From: Diospyros lotus
Taxonomy: Eukaryota; Streptophyta; Magnoliopsida; Ericales; Ebenaceae
Assembly (NCBI RefSeq): GCF_014633365.1
Contig: NC_068338.1
Span: forward strand, 20,470,616-20,534,615
DNA length: 64,000 nucleotides
Direction: 5' to 3'
Shown: positions 45,875 through 59,151 of the stretch, piece after piece
Layout: each line of letters begins with the position of its first letter
Numbering within the stretch: the stretch's first letter is position 1
Notes under the pieces: model-generated
Database searches by the model: none
Told to the model about the DNA's origin: nothing
Seen by the model: only the letters and a program-made list of their open reading frames with translations
Position numbers and translations under genes: made by a program

Positions 45875-48800
45875 TGTAACGACCCGTCAAGGGGTCTAGA
45901 CGTTTTTGGGTATTTTATTTTGGGTTCAAAAATTTTTATTTTAATTAATTGAGGGTTGAAAATATTCTCCCTTGTTTATTGGAATAAAGAGTAAGTGGAA
46001 ATAAGAATTTTGAAGCCTATTTAATTGGGATCCATCAATGTGGGAAAAGTCCAAATAAATTGGGCCATTGTGATGTGTTCAAAATTTTTAATTATATTAT
46101 GAATTGGCTTGGATTATGATAATTCATTTGGATTAATGAGTTGGGCCATGGAATGGCCCAAGGTATGGGCTGAGCCCAATTGGGGAATGAGATTTGAAAT
46201 TTTTGAAAGAAAGTCATAATAAAATAAATTAGCCATCAAATGTCAATAGTGCCCTTGGTCTTCCATTTGACCATTGTAAAGGTGAAGGGCAATCAGGTCA
46301 TTTGGACAAAGTTGCAGGTGCAGACTGCGCATTGCCCTCTTCATGTTTCATCTGCAGTGGAGACCTTTTCTCTTGTGCGTACTCTCCTTTCCTATCTAAG
46401 ACTTCTTCTCCTTATCTTTCATTTTCCCTCCTGGTTGCTGGTATTTTCGTCTGGGTTGATAGCAGCTTCAGGAATGGAGGATTTTTCTGCATAGCAAAGT
46501 TATCAGGCAAGTTCTTCTTGCACTCCCCTTTGATTTTCAGTGCAAGTTCCTTCACATATCTCCTTCTGCTAATATGATTAATGCGTACATGTTGGCTTGC
46601 TGTGTCCATTTTAGCTCATTTAGCTCACTGTGTTCATTTTATCTCATTGTGTTCAACCTTTTGCTTTTGTATCTCTCTGTGGGTCTTCTTGCGATCTCAA
46701 AATGGGGTTTGTTTTCACCCAAGCTTTCTTCGTGAATGGCATTTTATATAGCTAGGTGAGGATGAGAACCTCTATTCGTTCTGCATCCAAAGAAGCAGTG
46801 TTCAATGTATATATATATATATATATTTGTGTGTATCACCCCCTGAATGAGCTTGTTGATCCAAATGCTTCTTATATGTATATGTGCTGTGTTTGAATGT
46901 AAAATGCTCAGTCCATTCAAATGATTTCATTAAGGTATTTGGAGCAAACAGCAAAAGCCTCAACTGAAAATATATATAAACTGTTTGCCTATATATATGA
47001 GACCCACTTGTAACTACTTATATTCAATATGCGTAACGAGCTGATACCCCCCAGAGATTTGAAAAGCTTATTAAAGCATGCCCTGCCTAGCTAATCCACA
47101 ATATATTATGCTTAAACAGTCATTCGAATGCCCCTGTTCTGTTCTGTTCAGCAAACCCAGTTATATATATATACACGTTCAGCTTCATTAATGTTCTAGC
47201 GAGCTCGTTCCAGTTCTTTCCGCGAGCTCGTTCCAGCTCTTTGCCGCGAGCTCACACCCATAAGCTCCCTGGCCGCTTAATCGCGAGCTCATTTGTCAAG
47301 CTCTTGGCCGCGAGCTCTTGCTGCGCGCCTGACCTCAAGCTCTTCCAGCGAGCTCTTGCTCAACCCCTTGACCGCGAGCTCGTTCACCTCATGACCCCGA
47401 GCTCGTTCGCTTGTCCTTCCCGCGAGGTCTCTTGAGCTCTCTCCGTAAGCTGCGACCTCAAGACCGAGCTGTTCCCGAGCTCGTCCCATATGCCTTTGAA
47501 TGAGAGCTATCAGCTCTCACCTTGTTTATTTACCTTTTAAGTAAATGTTTGCATTTTCCTTAATTTATATTTTACTTTCCTTTACTTTAATACATAAATG
47601 TAAATAAGAAAGTACCCCCCATTTGGATTCAATAAAAATATCAAAAAAATCAAAATCCATAAAAATAAAAAGTTAGAATTTTGGTTTTAGTACAAATCCA
47701 TGAATTTGCAATTTTACCGCCATCGAAATACATAGTTTCCGTTTCTTGAAAAATTCATTAAAAATCATTTTTACAACAATAAATGCTAGTAATCAAATTA
47801 CCGGGAGTTAGTTTTTCAAGATGAAGACATTTTCAAAAAAAAAGTTCTATTTGGTCCATTACCTTAGAAAAATTTCAGGATTATGTTTGGTCAGCAATTT
47901 CACGTGGTGTGGTCATTTGATTGCATGGGGTCGAATAATGAATTTGAGCTATGAGCATGAATGCAAGTAAATGCATACTATCACTGGTTAAATGAAATCA
48001 CAACAATCATATGATGGGAATAATAGTTATTAAATTTATAATACTCCTCAACTGGTGAATCGAGATTTAATATTAAATAGCATCTCTCAAAGAAGTATTC
48101 TTGTGTTGTAAATTACATTAAGCATTTTTGTGTCATAAATTACATCTTGAATGTGGTAAACATTATGAAGTAAGATATGTTGAATTTATTTGATGATGGG
48201 GGAAATACCTAGTATGGGTAAGTGATGTTAACAGCATGAATATTGTAGAATCAGGAATTTAAATACATGTGGTTGGCAAATGCATACATGATGCATACAT
48301 GTACAGGTTTCATATATATATATATGTTTTGCGTACCTATTATTTTGCGCGGAGGGAGAAAGGGTACCCTAGAGCACTTGGCACGGGACGAGGTGGCCAT
48401 AGCCCGGCAGGTTGGCTCCATATTTATTTGTGAAGTTCTATGAAACTTATGCACTTTTGCATGCATTGATTTATGGCTTGAAAGCCGGGGAAATTGATAT
48501 TGATAATGAAATTATGCACTTTTGCATGCATTGAATTATGGCTTGAGAGCCGGGAAAATTGATATTGATAATGAAATGATGCACTCTTGCATGTATTGAT
48601 TGATGGCTTGCGAGCTTGTGAGAATTTATAACGACATTGAAATTTTATGCACATTTGCATAGGGATACATGGTGAGATGATATATTGAGTTGAATTGATA
48701 ATTCATGAATTATGAATCTTGTATATATTGTGGAGTCCTTGATTACTCTTCTTGGTGTCATCGTGTTCTTGAATCATATATATTGTTCCTTGTTTCTCGA

Positions 48801-49161
48801 ACTTGCTGAGCCTTGTGGCTCACTTGATCTCTTTGCCATTCCAGGTAAAGGAAAGACGGTTATTGGGGGCGAGTCCAATAGGACTGCAACCCAGGGATAG
48901 TGGTGTACGGAGACGCGTCCTAGCTTTAAAGATCCTAGCTAGTGATTTGGTGAGGTTTGTAATAGTGAAAATTTATTATGTTTTGGCATTTGAGCCTCAC
49001 ATTATTTTGTATGGCCATCGAGCCTAGAGTTATGAGATATTGGGAATGTAATTAAATCTTATTAAATTTCCGCTGCTAGAAATGAAATGAGTTAAGTTCA
49101 GTTTTGTTCTATATCATCCATGTAAGGACCTTCTTTCGAGTATTCGGAAGCGGGCCTTACA
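45875..49161 (+). repeat. 3' LTR of the gypsy element
   Basis: A 3287-bp LTR, near-identical to the 5' LTR. It keeps about 41 bp (46434-46474) absent from the 5' copy. Other differences are scattered single bases, mostly C/T or G/A, and length changes in TA and A runs. Confidence 0.92.
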
Positions 49162-51183
49162 ATCATCGTCAGTGACTCTAGTTGTAACAATCCGTTAGTG
49201 AATCTAGATTATTGGTCATTATTTTTGGTATTTGTGATATATTGATATCTCTTGTTATAACTTGATTAATGTGATAGAAATGAAAATTCTTTATGTGTTG
49301 AAAAGTCAAAGGCAATGAAAAGATGAGATTATATGTGTGGATGTGTGTATAAAGTCAAGAAATGAGTATGTGTATGTGTGGAATAATCTAAGCCATGAGG
49401 GTTGAATAATCAAATGTTAAAATGGTTGAAAAGTCAATGAGGAGAGTTGTTAGAGAGTTGAAAAGTCAAAAGAAGAAGATTTGAAAAGTCAAAATCTCAT
49501 GAGGGGATATGTTTGTAATTATGCTAAAAGGGGAGTGGTAAAATTGAGAGAGAATGGGGAGAGTAGTTGGAGGTGGCGTGCAAGCCACTCTTCTCCCTCT
49601 CCTTCTCCATGCCTTTTTTTCTTCCTCTTGCTTTCTTCTCTTGCTCTCTCAATTGCTTCATCTTCTTGTTTTTCTTCTTTTCTTTTCTTCTATCATTCTT
49701 CTTGATTGGAGCTTCAAGAGGTATAGGTCTAAGCTTCTAGCAGATTACTTCTTCTTTGGGATTCCATCATCAAGGCAAGTTATCTTTTCTGATCTATTTT
49801 TGGTGCAAGTTCTTCTTGTATCTCCTTTTGGTTATGCAAGTTCTTCTTGATTATTTCTCTCTATTTGAGTACATTTTGTTTCATCCATTGCTATAATATC
49901 TTGTCTTTTGATAAAATATGTCTCTCTTTTTGGTTGCAAACATTTTGCTAAATTTCTTAAAAATAAATGGGTCTTGTTGAGGTTTTATTTGGGGCTTGAT
50001 TTACTCCAAAAATCTTTTATGGAATGGCATTTTGTTGGTTAGATGCAAATGTTGTTGATTTGCATTGCATTCTTTCGTCCGTTTTCGTTTTTAAGTCTCA
50101 AGAGTCGACTCTTTTGAGTGAAAGTCAACTTTGTATGTTAAGCTCTCAGCTGAATTGACTAAGTTAATGTAAAAGTCGACTTTCCATTTTTAAATTGCGC
50201 ATTTTGTACTCTTTAGACTATAACTTTTTGTCCTGATATCGGAATTAAGATCTTTTTTTTTTTTTTTTTTTGCGACCCTAACTTGATAAGCTTCGTTTTA
50301 ATATAAAATTTGGATCATTTGATCAATTTTTGAACCTGTAGGAGCCCTATGAAGTTCATGCTTGAATATGGAAATCTTTATTTCTTCATAATCCCACCAT
50401 GTCCCGGTTTTTGGAACATAACTTTCTGCAGAAATATCCAAATTGAAATCCACTATTTGACCCATAAACTAGACTCTTTAAGCTTTGTTTTGGCATAATT
50501 ATTGAATTATTTGGGTATGTTTCGAGCCCATAGTAACCCTAACAATCCTTGCCTAAAATCTGGAATTTTTCTATTTTTGGTAGTTTGCCTTTCTCCGATT
50601 TTTGGAAAATAAATAAATTCCTTAGGTTATAATTTGAGTATGGTTGAGAGTCATTAATAGGCTATGTGTTTCTTCTTTTTAAAAAAATTCTTTAGAGAAT
50701 TGAGGGAGCCTTATTGAGCATTTCTTGTTGCATTTTTATTCACTAGCCAAGTAGGCTTGTTCCTCCCTACATTTCTTGTGGAATGATGTTATACCCTAAT
50801 GGGATAGGTTTCAGATAGTCGGTATTGGGTTGGTTGTGTAACTCTGCTTGTGACTGTCTTGCATTGTATTATGTTACTATATTACTTCGTATGATGAGGT
50901 TGGGACATGTGTTGTATTTATTGGAGGTCATGTTTGTATGTGTTGGGGGTGTGAGCATTGACATAACACAGTTGGCTTATTGAGTGCGGACTTGTGTATG
51001 ATAGGTGAGCATATGCATTTAGAGCATTCGTTTGTATGAATTCTTACATGAGCGTAGCATGACCTGATACTTGACTTACGGGGGTCTTGTCATCACGTTA
51101 ATACTGCAAGAGTCATTGCATTTCTCATGTGTTGCATTGCATGGAAATGTTATGGGTAATGATGGAAAGGAAACGTGACTTTT

Positions 51184-53627
51184 TGTAACGTTTCGCTCCT
51201 ACTTACGGGTGCTACTCATGAACAATTACCTGAATTATCTATTTGCCCGGCCTTTGGTGAAGGGTGGACTATGTTTTAAGAAGAAACGCCTTAGGTGGGA
51301 ACTAGACTCGTCCTTCCCTTCCCTTAATCCTAGGATTCACTAGCAGAATTAGGCTTTAACCATACCGCATTGGCTATAAAGAAAATCTCTTTAAGATGCC
51401 CAATTTCAATTTTTCCATTTATTTTTAATTCTTTTTCCATCAAAGAATTTCACCGGGCTCCAAAATCCACCATTTCCATTCATACATTGATTGATTACTA
51501 ATTTTGGAGGAAAGACTAAAAAATTTTCATTTTTCGAATTTCGGCATTTATCTCAAAAAATGCTCGAAAATCCATTTATTTTGAAAATTCCTCCGGGGCC
51601 CAAAATCAATTAAGAAATGCCACAAATTCCCCCCAAAATCCAAATTTAAAAAAAATGGCCGGTAGGGCCTCGCCGCGTGGGGCCCCGAGGTGCTCTGGCT
51701 GCGGGTCGCGCGCGCACGCCCCCGTGCGGCTGCTGCCTGGGCCCTGCTGCCACTTTCACTTCTTTTTCCCTTTTTTTTTTTTTTTTATTTGGGCTTCCTA
51801 ATCCCAAATTTTGCAAAAATTTAAACACCCTTAATTTGCATCAAAACCTCCACTTTTCTCGTTCCAAAGCCTCATTTCACAAACAAAACCCATCTTATTT
51901 TTATTTATTACAACATACCTCAAACACATTAAAATTTTTCCCTCTCTTAGCTACCATACATAACATGGAAGCTTCATACACATGAAACCAAAATGAAATA
52001 CAATTTATTTACATTACCAACCAAAATACATAGGCTACACAACTTTAGCCTTCAACACTCATAGCCATTTCTCTCCCATTTCCACCTTTTCCATGAGGCT
52101 TTCAACACCTATAAAGAAGTTCAACAAACCTCATGAGCTCAAAAGCTTAGTAAGGGTGCATATGCAAAGTAAATACAAGTATAAAAAGTCTATGTAATGG
52201 TAAATGCATGCAACCATGGTTAAGTCATTCCATCCTCACAACCTAACATGGTTTGAGGTATCAACCTACCATTTCTTTCCCACCCCCATGGCCATAGGTC
52301 TCATGTACAAGTAAAGCATGCAAAGAGATACATAAAAGTTTATGCAACCTACTTACAATGCAATGCAAGGCCTCCTCCATATGGGGTCATCCATTACCTC
52401 TTCTTGAATATTTAAATTTTCATTTCAAGAGAGCTTCTATCTTCATTCTTTTCTCTTTTTCTTTTTCTTCTTCTTCCTTTCCTCTCATCTCTTCTTTCTT
52501 TCATTCTTTCTACAAATAGCCAAAGGGAGACAAGTCTTCCACACTTGCCATTTTATACTAGGCCTCCATATTTCAAGAATGAATCTAAGCCTTTGGATCT
52601 TTATGGATTTGAGAGAACAAATCATAGCTCTTCACCAAAAGCACAATCCATGTGCTTTAGTCTTTTAAAATCCCAACCATTGGATTTCTTTCCCTTTTTT
52701 CAAGGCCAAATCTCAACCATTGAATCCCTCTTGAAAATTTCATTTCTTTCTCATTTACTTTAATGAGACAATTTTATGCCATTTTCAAGACTTAATACAA
52801 GCCATTGGATATATTTCACCTTTTCAAGACTTGATCCTAACTCTTGGATCAATTTAGTCTTCCAATACCAAAATTAGCCATTTTCTCATATATTTATTTT
52901 GACTAATTTCAACACATCAACTTGAGTGACTAATTTCACTCATTTTATCTAAATAATCCTCCCATTTTCACTCATAAATGAGTGACTAAATTCCATTTTC
53001 TTTTTGCATTTTTCTTTAAGCAACCTAATGATTACACTCACATGGGCCAAAAATGACCAATTTTTCATTTTCTTTTTGATTTATATAAATCATTCTCCAA
53101 CTCATAAATCCACATAGATATATATATATATGCCCCCACATTTCTAATATATATAATTTCTCTCAAATTTTCAAGATTATGCCAAGTGTCACTCTAAGAC
53201 ACAAACTTGGCTTCCAAGTCTTTATGTTGGCCATCCATGTGACATCACCATTTTTATTCACCAATTTAGGGAAAAATAATTATTTCCTCTAATAATTTCA
53301 TATTCTCGATTTTTCCTATTTTCCATAATTATTTTTCTCCATGGAATCACTCAAAATTACCAAAATACCCTTTCATGAATTATTAATCTCATATCTCCAC
53401 ATAAATACAAAATTGAGATTTAATTCACTTATTCACCTAATTCCACATAGGAATTATTTTCAATCTACCAAAATACCCTTTTATTGGACTTCACCATCCA
53501 AATTACCAAAATGCCCATCTCATAGGGCACCAATATTCTCAAGAATCTATCACCCTCTCAATGACATCTTTGGAAGTTTTCTTACTTCCTTTCTCATTCT
53601 TATACACTAGGCTTACTAGGTGTTACA
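51184..53627 (-). mobile_element. Nested solo LTR, gypsy type
   Basis: A 2444-bp segment with inverted ends TGTAACG/GTGTTACA. The flanks CTTTT (51179-51183) and CTTCC (53628-53632) match at three of five bases, the rest being C/T changes, so the duplication is read as decayed. The minus orientation is suggested by ACTAAGCTTTTGAGCTCA on the minus strand near 52150. A very GC-rich patch (51657-51760) contrasts with the AT-rich remainder. Confidence 0.6.
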
Positions 53628-53718
53628 CTTCCGTTGATATGTGATATGAGATCTTGATATATGAGCCAAAGGCTCGATGCAATATGATGTGATTACGAGT
53701 GCTCTAGCACGTGATGAT

Positions 53719-55087
53719 TGTTGAGTCAACTTGCTCATATTAATTAAGTTTTGATGATTAACAAAAATATTTTTATGATATAAATGTATTTCTTCCTCAT
53801 ATAAAAAAGAGTAAATTTATTTTGAATTAAAGGTGGATTGTCTTTAAACATGTTTCCTTCTTTTGATCATTTATATTTCAAAAGTTTATGTTTAAATTTT
53901 CATTTATTGATAAATATTTTTATTACTTATGAAAAAAGTATATTTATTTTGAATTAAGCAGAATTACTTTTAGACATATTTTCTCTTTTTCATACAAAAA
54001 GTAAATTTATTTTGAATTAAAGCGAATTAGTTTTAGACATGTTTTCTCTTACTCATGCAAAAAAATAAATTTATTTTGAATTAAATGAGATTGTTTTTAG
54101 ACATATTTTCTTATTTTAATCATTTATCTCTCAAAAGTTTATATTTGAATTTTCAAATCTTGACTTATTATGCAAAAAGTAAATTTATTTTGAATTAAAT
54201 GTGAGAAATGTTTTCTTATTGTTTGAGAAAGGCAAAACATTTTTTGAATTTCAAACTTCATATTAACCATTTCTTTAGTGGCTAAAATGCTTATAAATAT
54301 CCCCCTAAACTAATTTTTTGAGCATTCATTACACATATTACACATCCAAAGCTCCCGAAAGCTCTCAAGCTAATTTTCAAGCATTTCAAGGCTATCAAAG
54401 ATTCATTGTTCATCCACCGAAGAGCCACAAGACAATAGGAGAAAAAGAGATCACAAATTCGAATCCAATATTTTCCATTCAAACTGAAATTACTGTTTAT
54501 TTATTTATTTAAATATTATTGTCTTGTATAATTTGTTCTTAATTGCTTATTTGTATCCAAGTATGAACAAATTATTTGTAACATTTAAATAACTATTGTT
54601 GATCGTATAGGTTTCCTAGAACTGTTAAAATCTAAGTAAATTTAGTTTCCAAGATAAGTTAGGGAGAAAACCTTGGTGTTGGTGGTTTTCCTAGAACCCA
54701 TTATAATCTAGGAGTGTATCTAGTTTTCAATGTAAGCTAGTGTGAAAACTTTGGTGAGATTAGTGGAACCCCAAAGGTGGTTGAGACCTTGGAAGAGTGG
54801 AGTAAGTGTGCGTGGAGACACCGAATCACTATAAATTGTCTTGTACCTCATTTATTTATTCTTGCTATATTTTGTGGCTTGTAATTTATTAATCTCAAAC
54901 TTACATATACATAGTTATAAAATCTTAATTTGTTTAAAAATAAATAACAAGAATTTAATTAAAAGAAAATAATTTATATATATTCTTAGAGAAAATAATT
55001 AATTAATAATATTTATTAAAATAAAGAAAAATTTTAAACACTCAATTCACCCCCACTCTTGAACGGCCATACCTTAAGGTACCAACA
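53719..55087 (+). mobile_element. Nested solo LTR, probable copia
   Basis: A 1369-bp segment with ends TGTTG/CAACA and a perfect ATGAT duplication (53714-53718, 55088-55092). TTTTGATGATTAACAAAA near the start, CGAATCACTATAAATTG near 54826, and AATTCACCCCCACTCTTG near the end match the layout I associate with SIRE/Maximus-type copia LTRs. No internal domain is present. Confidence 0.8.
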
Positions 55088-55823
55088 ATGATGACAATGA
55101 TGGATATGACGGATATGACATTGGTGAATGTGATTTGAGAGCCTTGGGCTCATGTTATTAATTTGGTAGCATGTCCTTGACTATTGACAGGTTTGTATAT
55201 AGGGTATTGGGCGCTAGTGTGTGCATTTTTTGTGGGCCCTAATAACCATATTTGTGCATCTATGCATTTGTACTTATAGCTTCATATTGTTTCATATGAG
55301 CACATGGCATGGTGTATGATATGGCATATGACATGGTATGTATTGTGTCATTTATGTAAATGGAAATGACGTGTGTTTTCAATATATAGCATAATATGCA
55401 TAATATTTTGGGAAAGTCAAGCTATATCCATTTTTTGCTATTTCTATATATTTATTGAGCCTTGTAGTTCACCTTGCTTTAACATCATTCTAGATTAGGG
55501 GGAAAAGCGAAGTTCGAGATTATTTCCAGTGGCGTAGATCTTTTTGGAGTAATTATGTGTACAGAAGTGATCCCAACCGAAAAGATCTTTGGGGGTTTGG
55601 ATTTTCAGGTGCAGAGGAATATATATTATGTTTTGTTAGATCTAAAGTGCACTTTTTATGTAATTTGAAGAATTTGACCCTAGTAGATGTATCAAATGAA
55701 TTTGATATGTATTATGTTTCTGTGGCATATATGTATATATGAAAAAAAGTCAAGGAGAATTTGGGAATATCCTTATTTAAATTTTTAAGTCACGGCCTTC
55801 AAATTTTGGGGCATGATACTAGT

Positions 55824-58780
55824 CGTCAGCTTGCTTCCTTAACAATGGCCACAAAGGTAGTCAGTCGTTAAGGAAGAAGAAGTGGAGGAGATAGACATCC
55901 ATGGTGACAATGACGAGCAGAACACTGAGAGGCGTCGGCCAAAACGGAACATAAACCATTGGCCATGGCAGTGGCAAGAACCATTGATCAGTAAGTTGAC
56001 TGGACCTTCCTCTAGCCATGATGAACGCAACCACTGACGATTCGAACAAAAGGTTAAATGATGGCAGTCGTGACAAAGATCAATAGCCACGATGCCCGTC
56101 CTTGCCGTTGACATCAATGAACTGTTCGCGACCCGCGACATAAGCGGCTACCAATTCACACTGGAGACGATGCGACAAAGACAAAAAACAGATCCAAATA
56201 CAACCATAGAGTAGAAGAACAATGGTCAATGCATCCGAATTATCGAATGTGTTTGAATGCAGGGGTTTGGATGCTTAATTATGCATTACGCATCCGAATC
56301 CCAGGATTCAAATGCGTAAATACATATTTGAACCCCTAGGTTCGAAAAGCTTATGGCTTTACTTTAATATACAATATATTTTGGCAACTGATTGTGACAT
56401 TATGTGTGTTCATTTTTTCATTAAATTAAATATCATATAAGCTTATCATGTTCAGTAGTTGTTGATATATATATATATATATATATGCATATACATGAAA
56501 TTCATGGAACAAAAAATCCAATAAAAGGATAGAAAACGCATCCGAATCCCAAGATTCGGATGCATCAAAACGCAATATGCTGCATTTGGTGTGATATATA
56601 TATATATATAGTTTGCAATTGGTGTGAATGCAACTTCATTTCAAATAACATTATTCAAGAATTCAACAGGAAAAAAAAACTCATAAAATTCTCAAACTCT
56701 AGAGTTTAGGATAAAGCATTTTGCCCGAACCCATGGGTTCGGGATAATTGTATTCTCTTAGATCTATGGGTTCGGGAAAATTGGTTTCTCCCGAACTTCA
56801 GTTTGGGAGTTAGAAAAAACAAAATATGGGTTTGGAAAAATTGGTTTCTCTCGAACCCATGTGTTTAGAGTTCTCTTGTATTTGAGTTGTCAGAGTGATG
56901 AACGATTCTCAAGTCACTATGGTGGCGATTCTTGATCATTCTGTTTGTTGTTGTCTTCTCCATGTGCGTTTTGCCATGGCTATTGATTTCTTGCCTTATC
57001 TTCGATTTTGTCGTCGTCATGGTGATCGCGCGATAGCGTTTGTCATGGCCAATGGATGTCCTTTCAAGTCGTCAGTGGTTGCTATGGTGACAATCTTCTA
57101 CCTTCCACTTGTTGTTGCCATGTTCTCCCTGTGGCTGTGTGTGCGCAATGATATTTTTTAAAAATAATAGGTGCAAAGAGTAAAAAAAGTGGCTGTGAAG
57201 AGTAAGTGTAAATTTTTACTAAAAAGTGAGTGTAAAGAGCAAAAGTGGTTACAAATAAAATTTTACTACAACTTAATCACCATATTTGCACCTGACCCTA
57301 AGGATGTAGGTAGGACGTTTCTCTAATTATATTTATTCTTATTTCTTGAGGCAATTGACATTGACAAGTTCTGGCTGGTTGTCCCATGCAAAGTACTTAA
57401 AAGAAAAGAACTCTTTATATATATATATAGGGACTTTACTACACGGGAGCTTCACATTCGGCTTCGCATACACGTGCAAAGACGAAAATACCTCACCCCT
57501 TCCCTTGGCTATCTCCTCTTTATTCTCTCTTCTCCCATTCCCATGGCCACCGCTTGTCGTCTAATTTGATTGTCAAAATATTGCATTCGATCATCCTCTC
57601 GGTCATGCAGTTAGACAATGTAGTCTTTTCCTATATACAAATATTCAACGAAAAACAGTACATAAAAGGCAAAAGACGTCTCTCTTCCAATCTCGAAAAA
57701 CACTCCCACATCCCCTCCCCCCAATCTCGCACACAACATCTCTCGTCTCTTCTCTTCCTTCTCAAGGCTCAACTGTCGACTGCGCTTGCCATCACCATCA
57801 CAGCCATAAGCCGTCGTTGACCGCCTATTGATTTTGTCTCTTGTCTTCTCTCCTATCTCTTTTCTTCTCTAATCTCTCATCTCCTCTTCCTTCTTTTGCT
57901 AATTTTTTGATATGTTAGTCAATGAGGATAAGAGTGTTGAGTGGTTGGATATGATTGCTGGAAACCACCGGCCACGGTAACCAATGGCAATTGCCAATGC
58001 GTTTACGTAAGTGTAGGTTTGGTCAAAAATTTAAATTTAGATATACGAAGATTCAATCGTTAGATGTTGATTTTTTAGTATGTTGATCGATAGAGATGAA
58101 GATGTCAAGTGGTTGCCTCTAACTGTTGAAAACCATCGGCCACAAGCCGGTGGCGACTAACAATGTATTTTTTAGTTTTAATCAAAAATTAAAAATCAAA
58201 TCTATAAAAATTTAACTATTAAATTTGACTTATTTTTGTATACATTAATCCCCTTGACTTGACATTTCTAACAATAGGCTCTAATGGTGTGAATTTTCAA
58301 TCAACAGTAATTGTTAGCAACGGAGAAGATGTAAGACACTGAAGAGAATAAAAAAAGAAAAGAGAAAAAAAGAATAAAAATTTATTTCTAAATTTTAAAA
58401 ATAAAATTATATATTTATTTAAAATTTTTAAAAAATAATATATATCTATATTATAATTAAAAATATAAAATAACATAAAATATATTACATAATTCATTAA
58501 TTATTACATAATATATAAATTATTGCTCAAATATCAATAATTCATTAATTAAATTTATTATTTTACTTTAATAATAAAATTGTATTAAAAAAAGTATCAT
58601 AAAATATTTTTTTATTTCAAAATAAATACATTTTATAATTTTGTGTTTTAAAAAAATTAAAATAATAAAAAACACGTTTTTAATTTTTTAAAAATAAATT
58701 ATTAAAATAAAAAAAAATTAAAATAAATTAAAAATTAAAAATTTTAAATTAAAAACAAGAAAACGCAGCCTAAAAGTCTG
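55824..58780. other. Intergenic with short palindromic repeats
   Basis: Contains two copies of a dyad GCATCCGAATCCCA(G/A)GATTC at about 56309 and 56539, and several CGAACCCATGGGTTCGGG-type repeats at 56725-56870. (TA)n runs are near 56468 and 56597, and there is a pyrimidine-rich block at 57700-57900. No gene could be supported. Confidence 0.4.
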
Positions 58781-59151
58781 AGTTATATAAAATGATGACA
58801 GCAAAGCAGAAACAAGGAAAGAAAAAAAGACACCTGATTTGGATTATTTTTAGATTTTTATAAAAATAAAAAAGAAATTATTTCATAAAAAGATCAAACC
58901 ACCACCACCACAAATAAAAAATTCTAACATTCATCTGTCCGACCAGTTAAAAAGGAATGGAGATTAGCAGTGAAGTGAAGATAATGTCAAAACATAATAT
59001 AAGAGAGAGAGGTTGGGTTCGTATTTGTCCACTCAGCAACCACTAAAAACCATAGCAAAACCGGAAAACTATAGAATACAAAATTACTGCACCAGAACGA
59101 TGGAAAAGCTAGAAGAAGAATAGAACTTCGGGGCCGGGTGATCAATTTTTT
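58781..59151. other. 3' flank of the eEF1B beta gene
   Basis: Contains the likely 3' UTR of the minus-strand gene just below 59152. No clear AATAAA was assigned. The rest is unremarkable. Confidence 0.35.

Larger units (their letters stand above)
38303..49161 (+). mobile_element. Complete Ty3/gypsy retrotransposon, pol-defective
   Basis: A 10.86-kb element with a perfect five-base duplication ATCAT (38298-38302 and 49162-49166). LTRs are 38303-41554 and 45875-49161, both TGTAACGACC..GGCCTTACA. The primer-binding site TGGTATCAGAGA at 41559-41570 fits initiator Met-tRNA. The polypurine tract AAGGGGGGGAGAAAC abuts the 3' LTR (45860-45874). The internal region is only 4.3 kb, including a 644-bp nested solo LTR. 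A gag-like frame of 207 codons is open, while RT and integrase survive only as broken pieces. The integrase phrases (VEFAYDNSYHASIGTPPYEV, PCRTPVCWEE) and the HVSMLRKYVLDP end point to the Del/Tekay-type group. The LTRs differ by eye at roughly one base per 100-200. Confidence 0.93.
49183..55818 (+). mobile_element. Solo LTR, gypsy type, holding two further solo LTRs
   Basis: It starts TGTAACAATCCG and ends GGGGCATGATA, with a perfect CTAGT duplication (49178-49182 and 55819-55823). Removing the two nested LTRs and their duplications leaves about 2813 bp, in the range of the other long LTRs. TTGAGCCTTGTAGTTCACC near 55455 is the counterpart of TGAGCCTTGTGGCTCACTT in the complete element, and CAAGGCAAGTTATCTTTTC near 49772 also has a counterpart there, so the families are related. 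The 3' end has lost the usual CA. Confidence 0.75.

Noticed and set aside
56895..57161. 88-codon hydrophobic frame and the frames at 55839-56141
   Set aside because: They have low-complexity, repeat-like composition with no homologue recognised, and no splice or promoter context.
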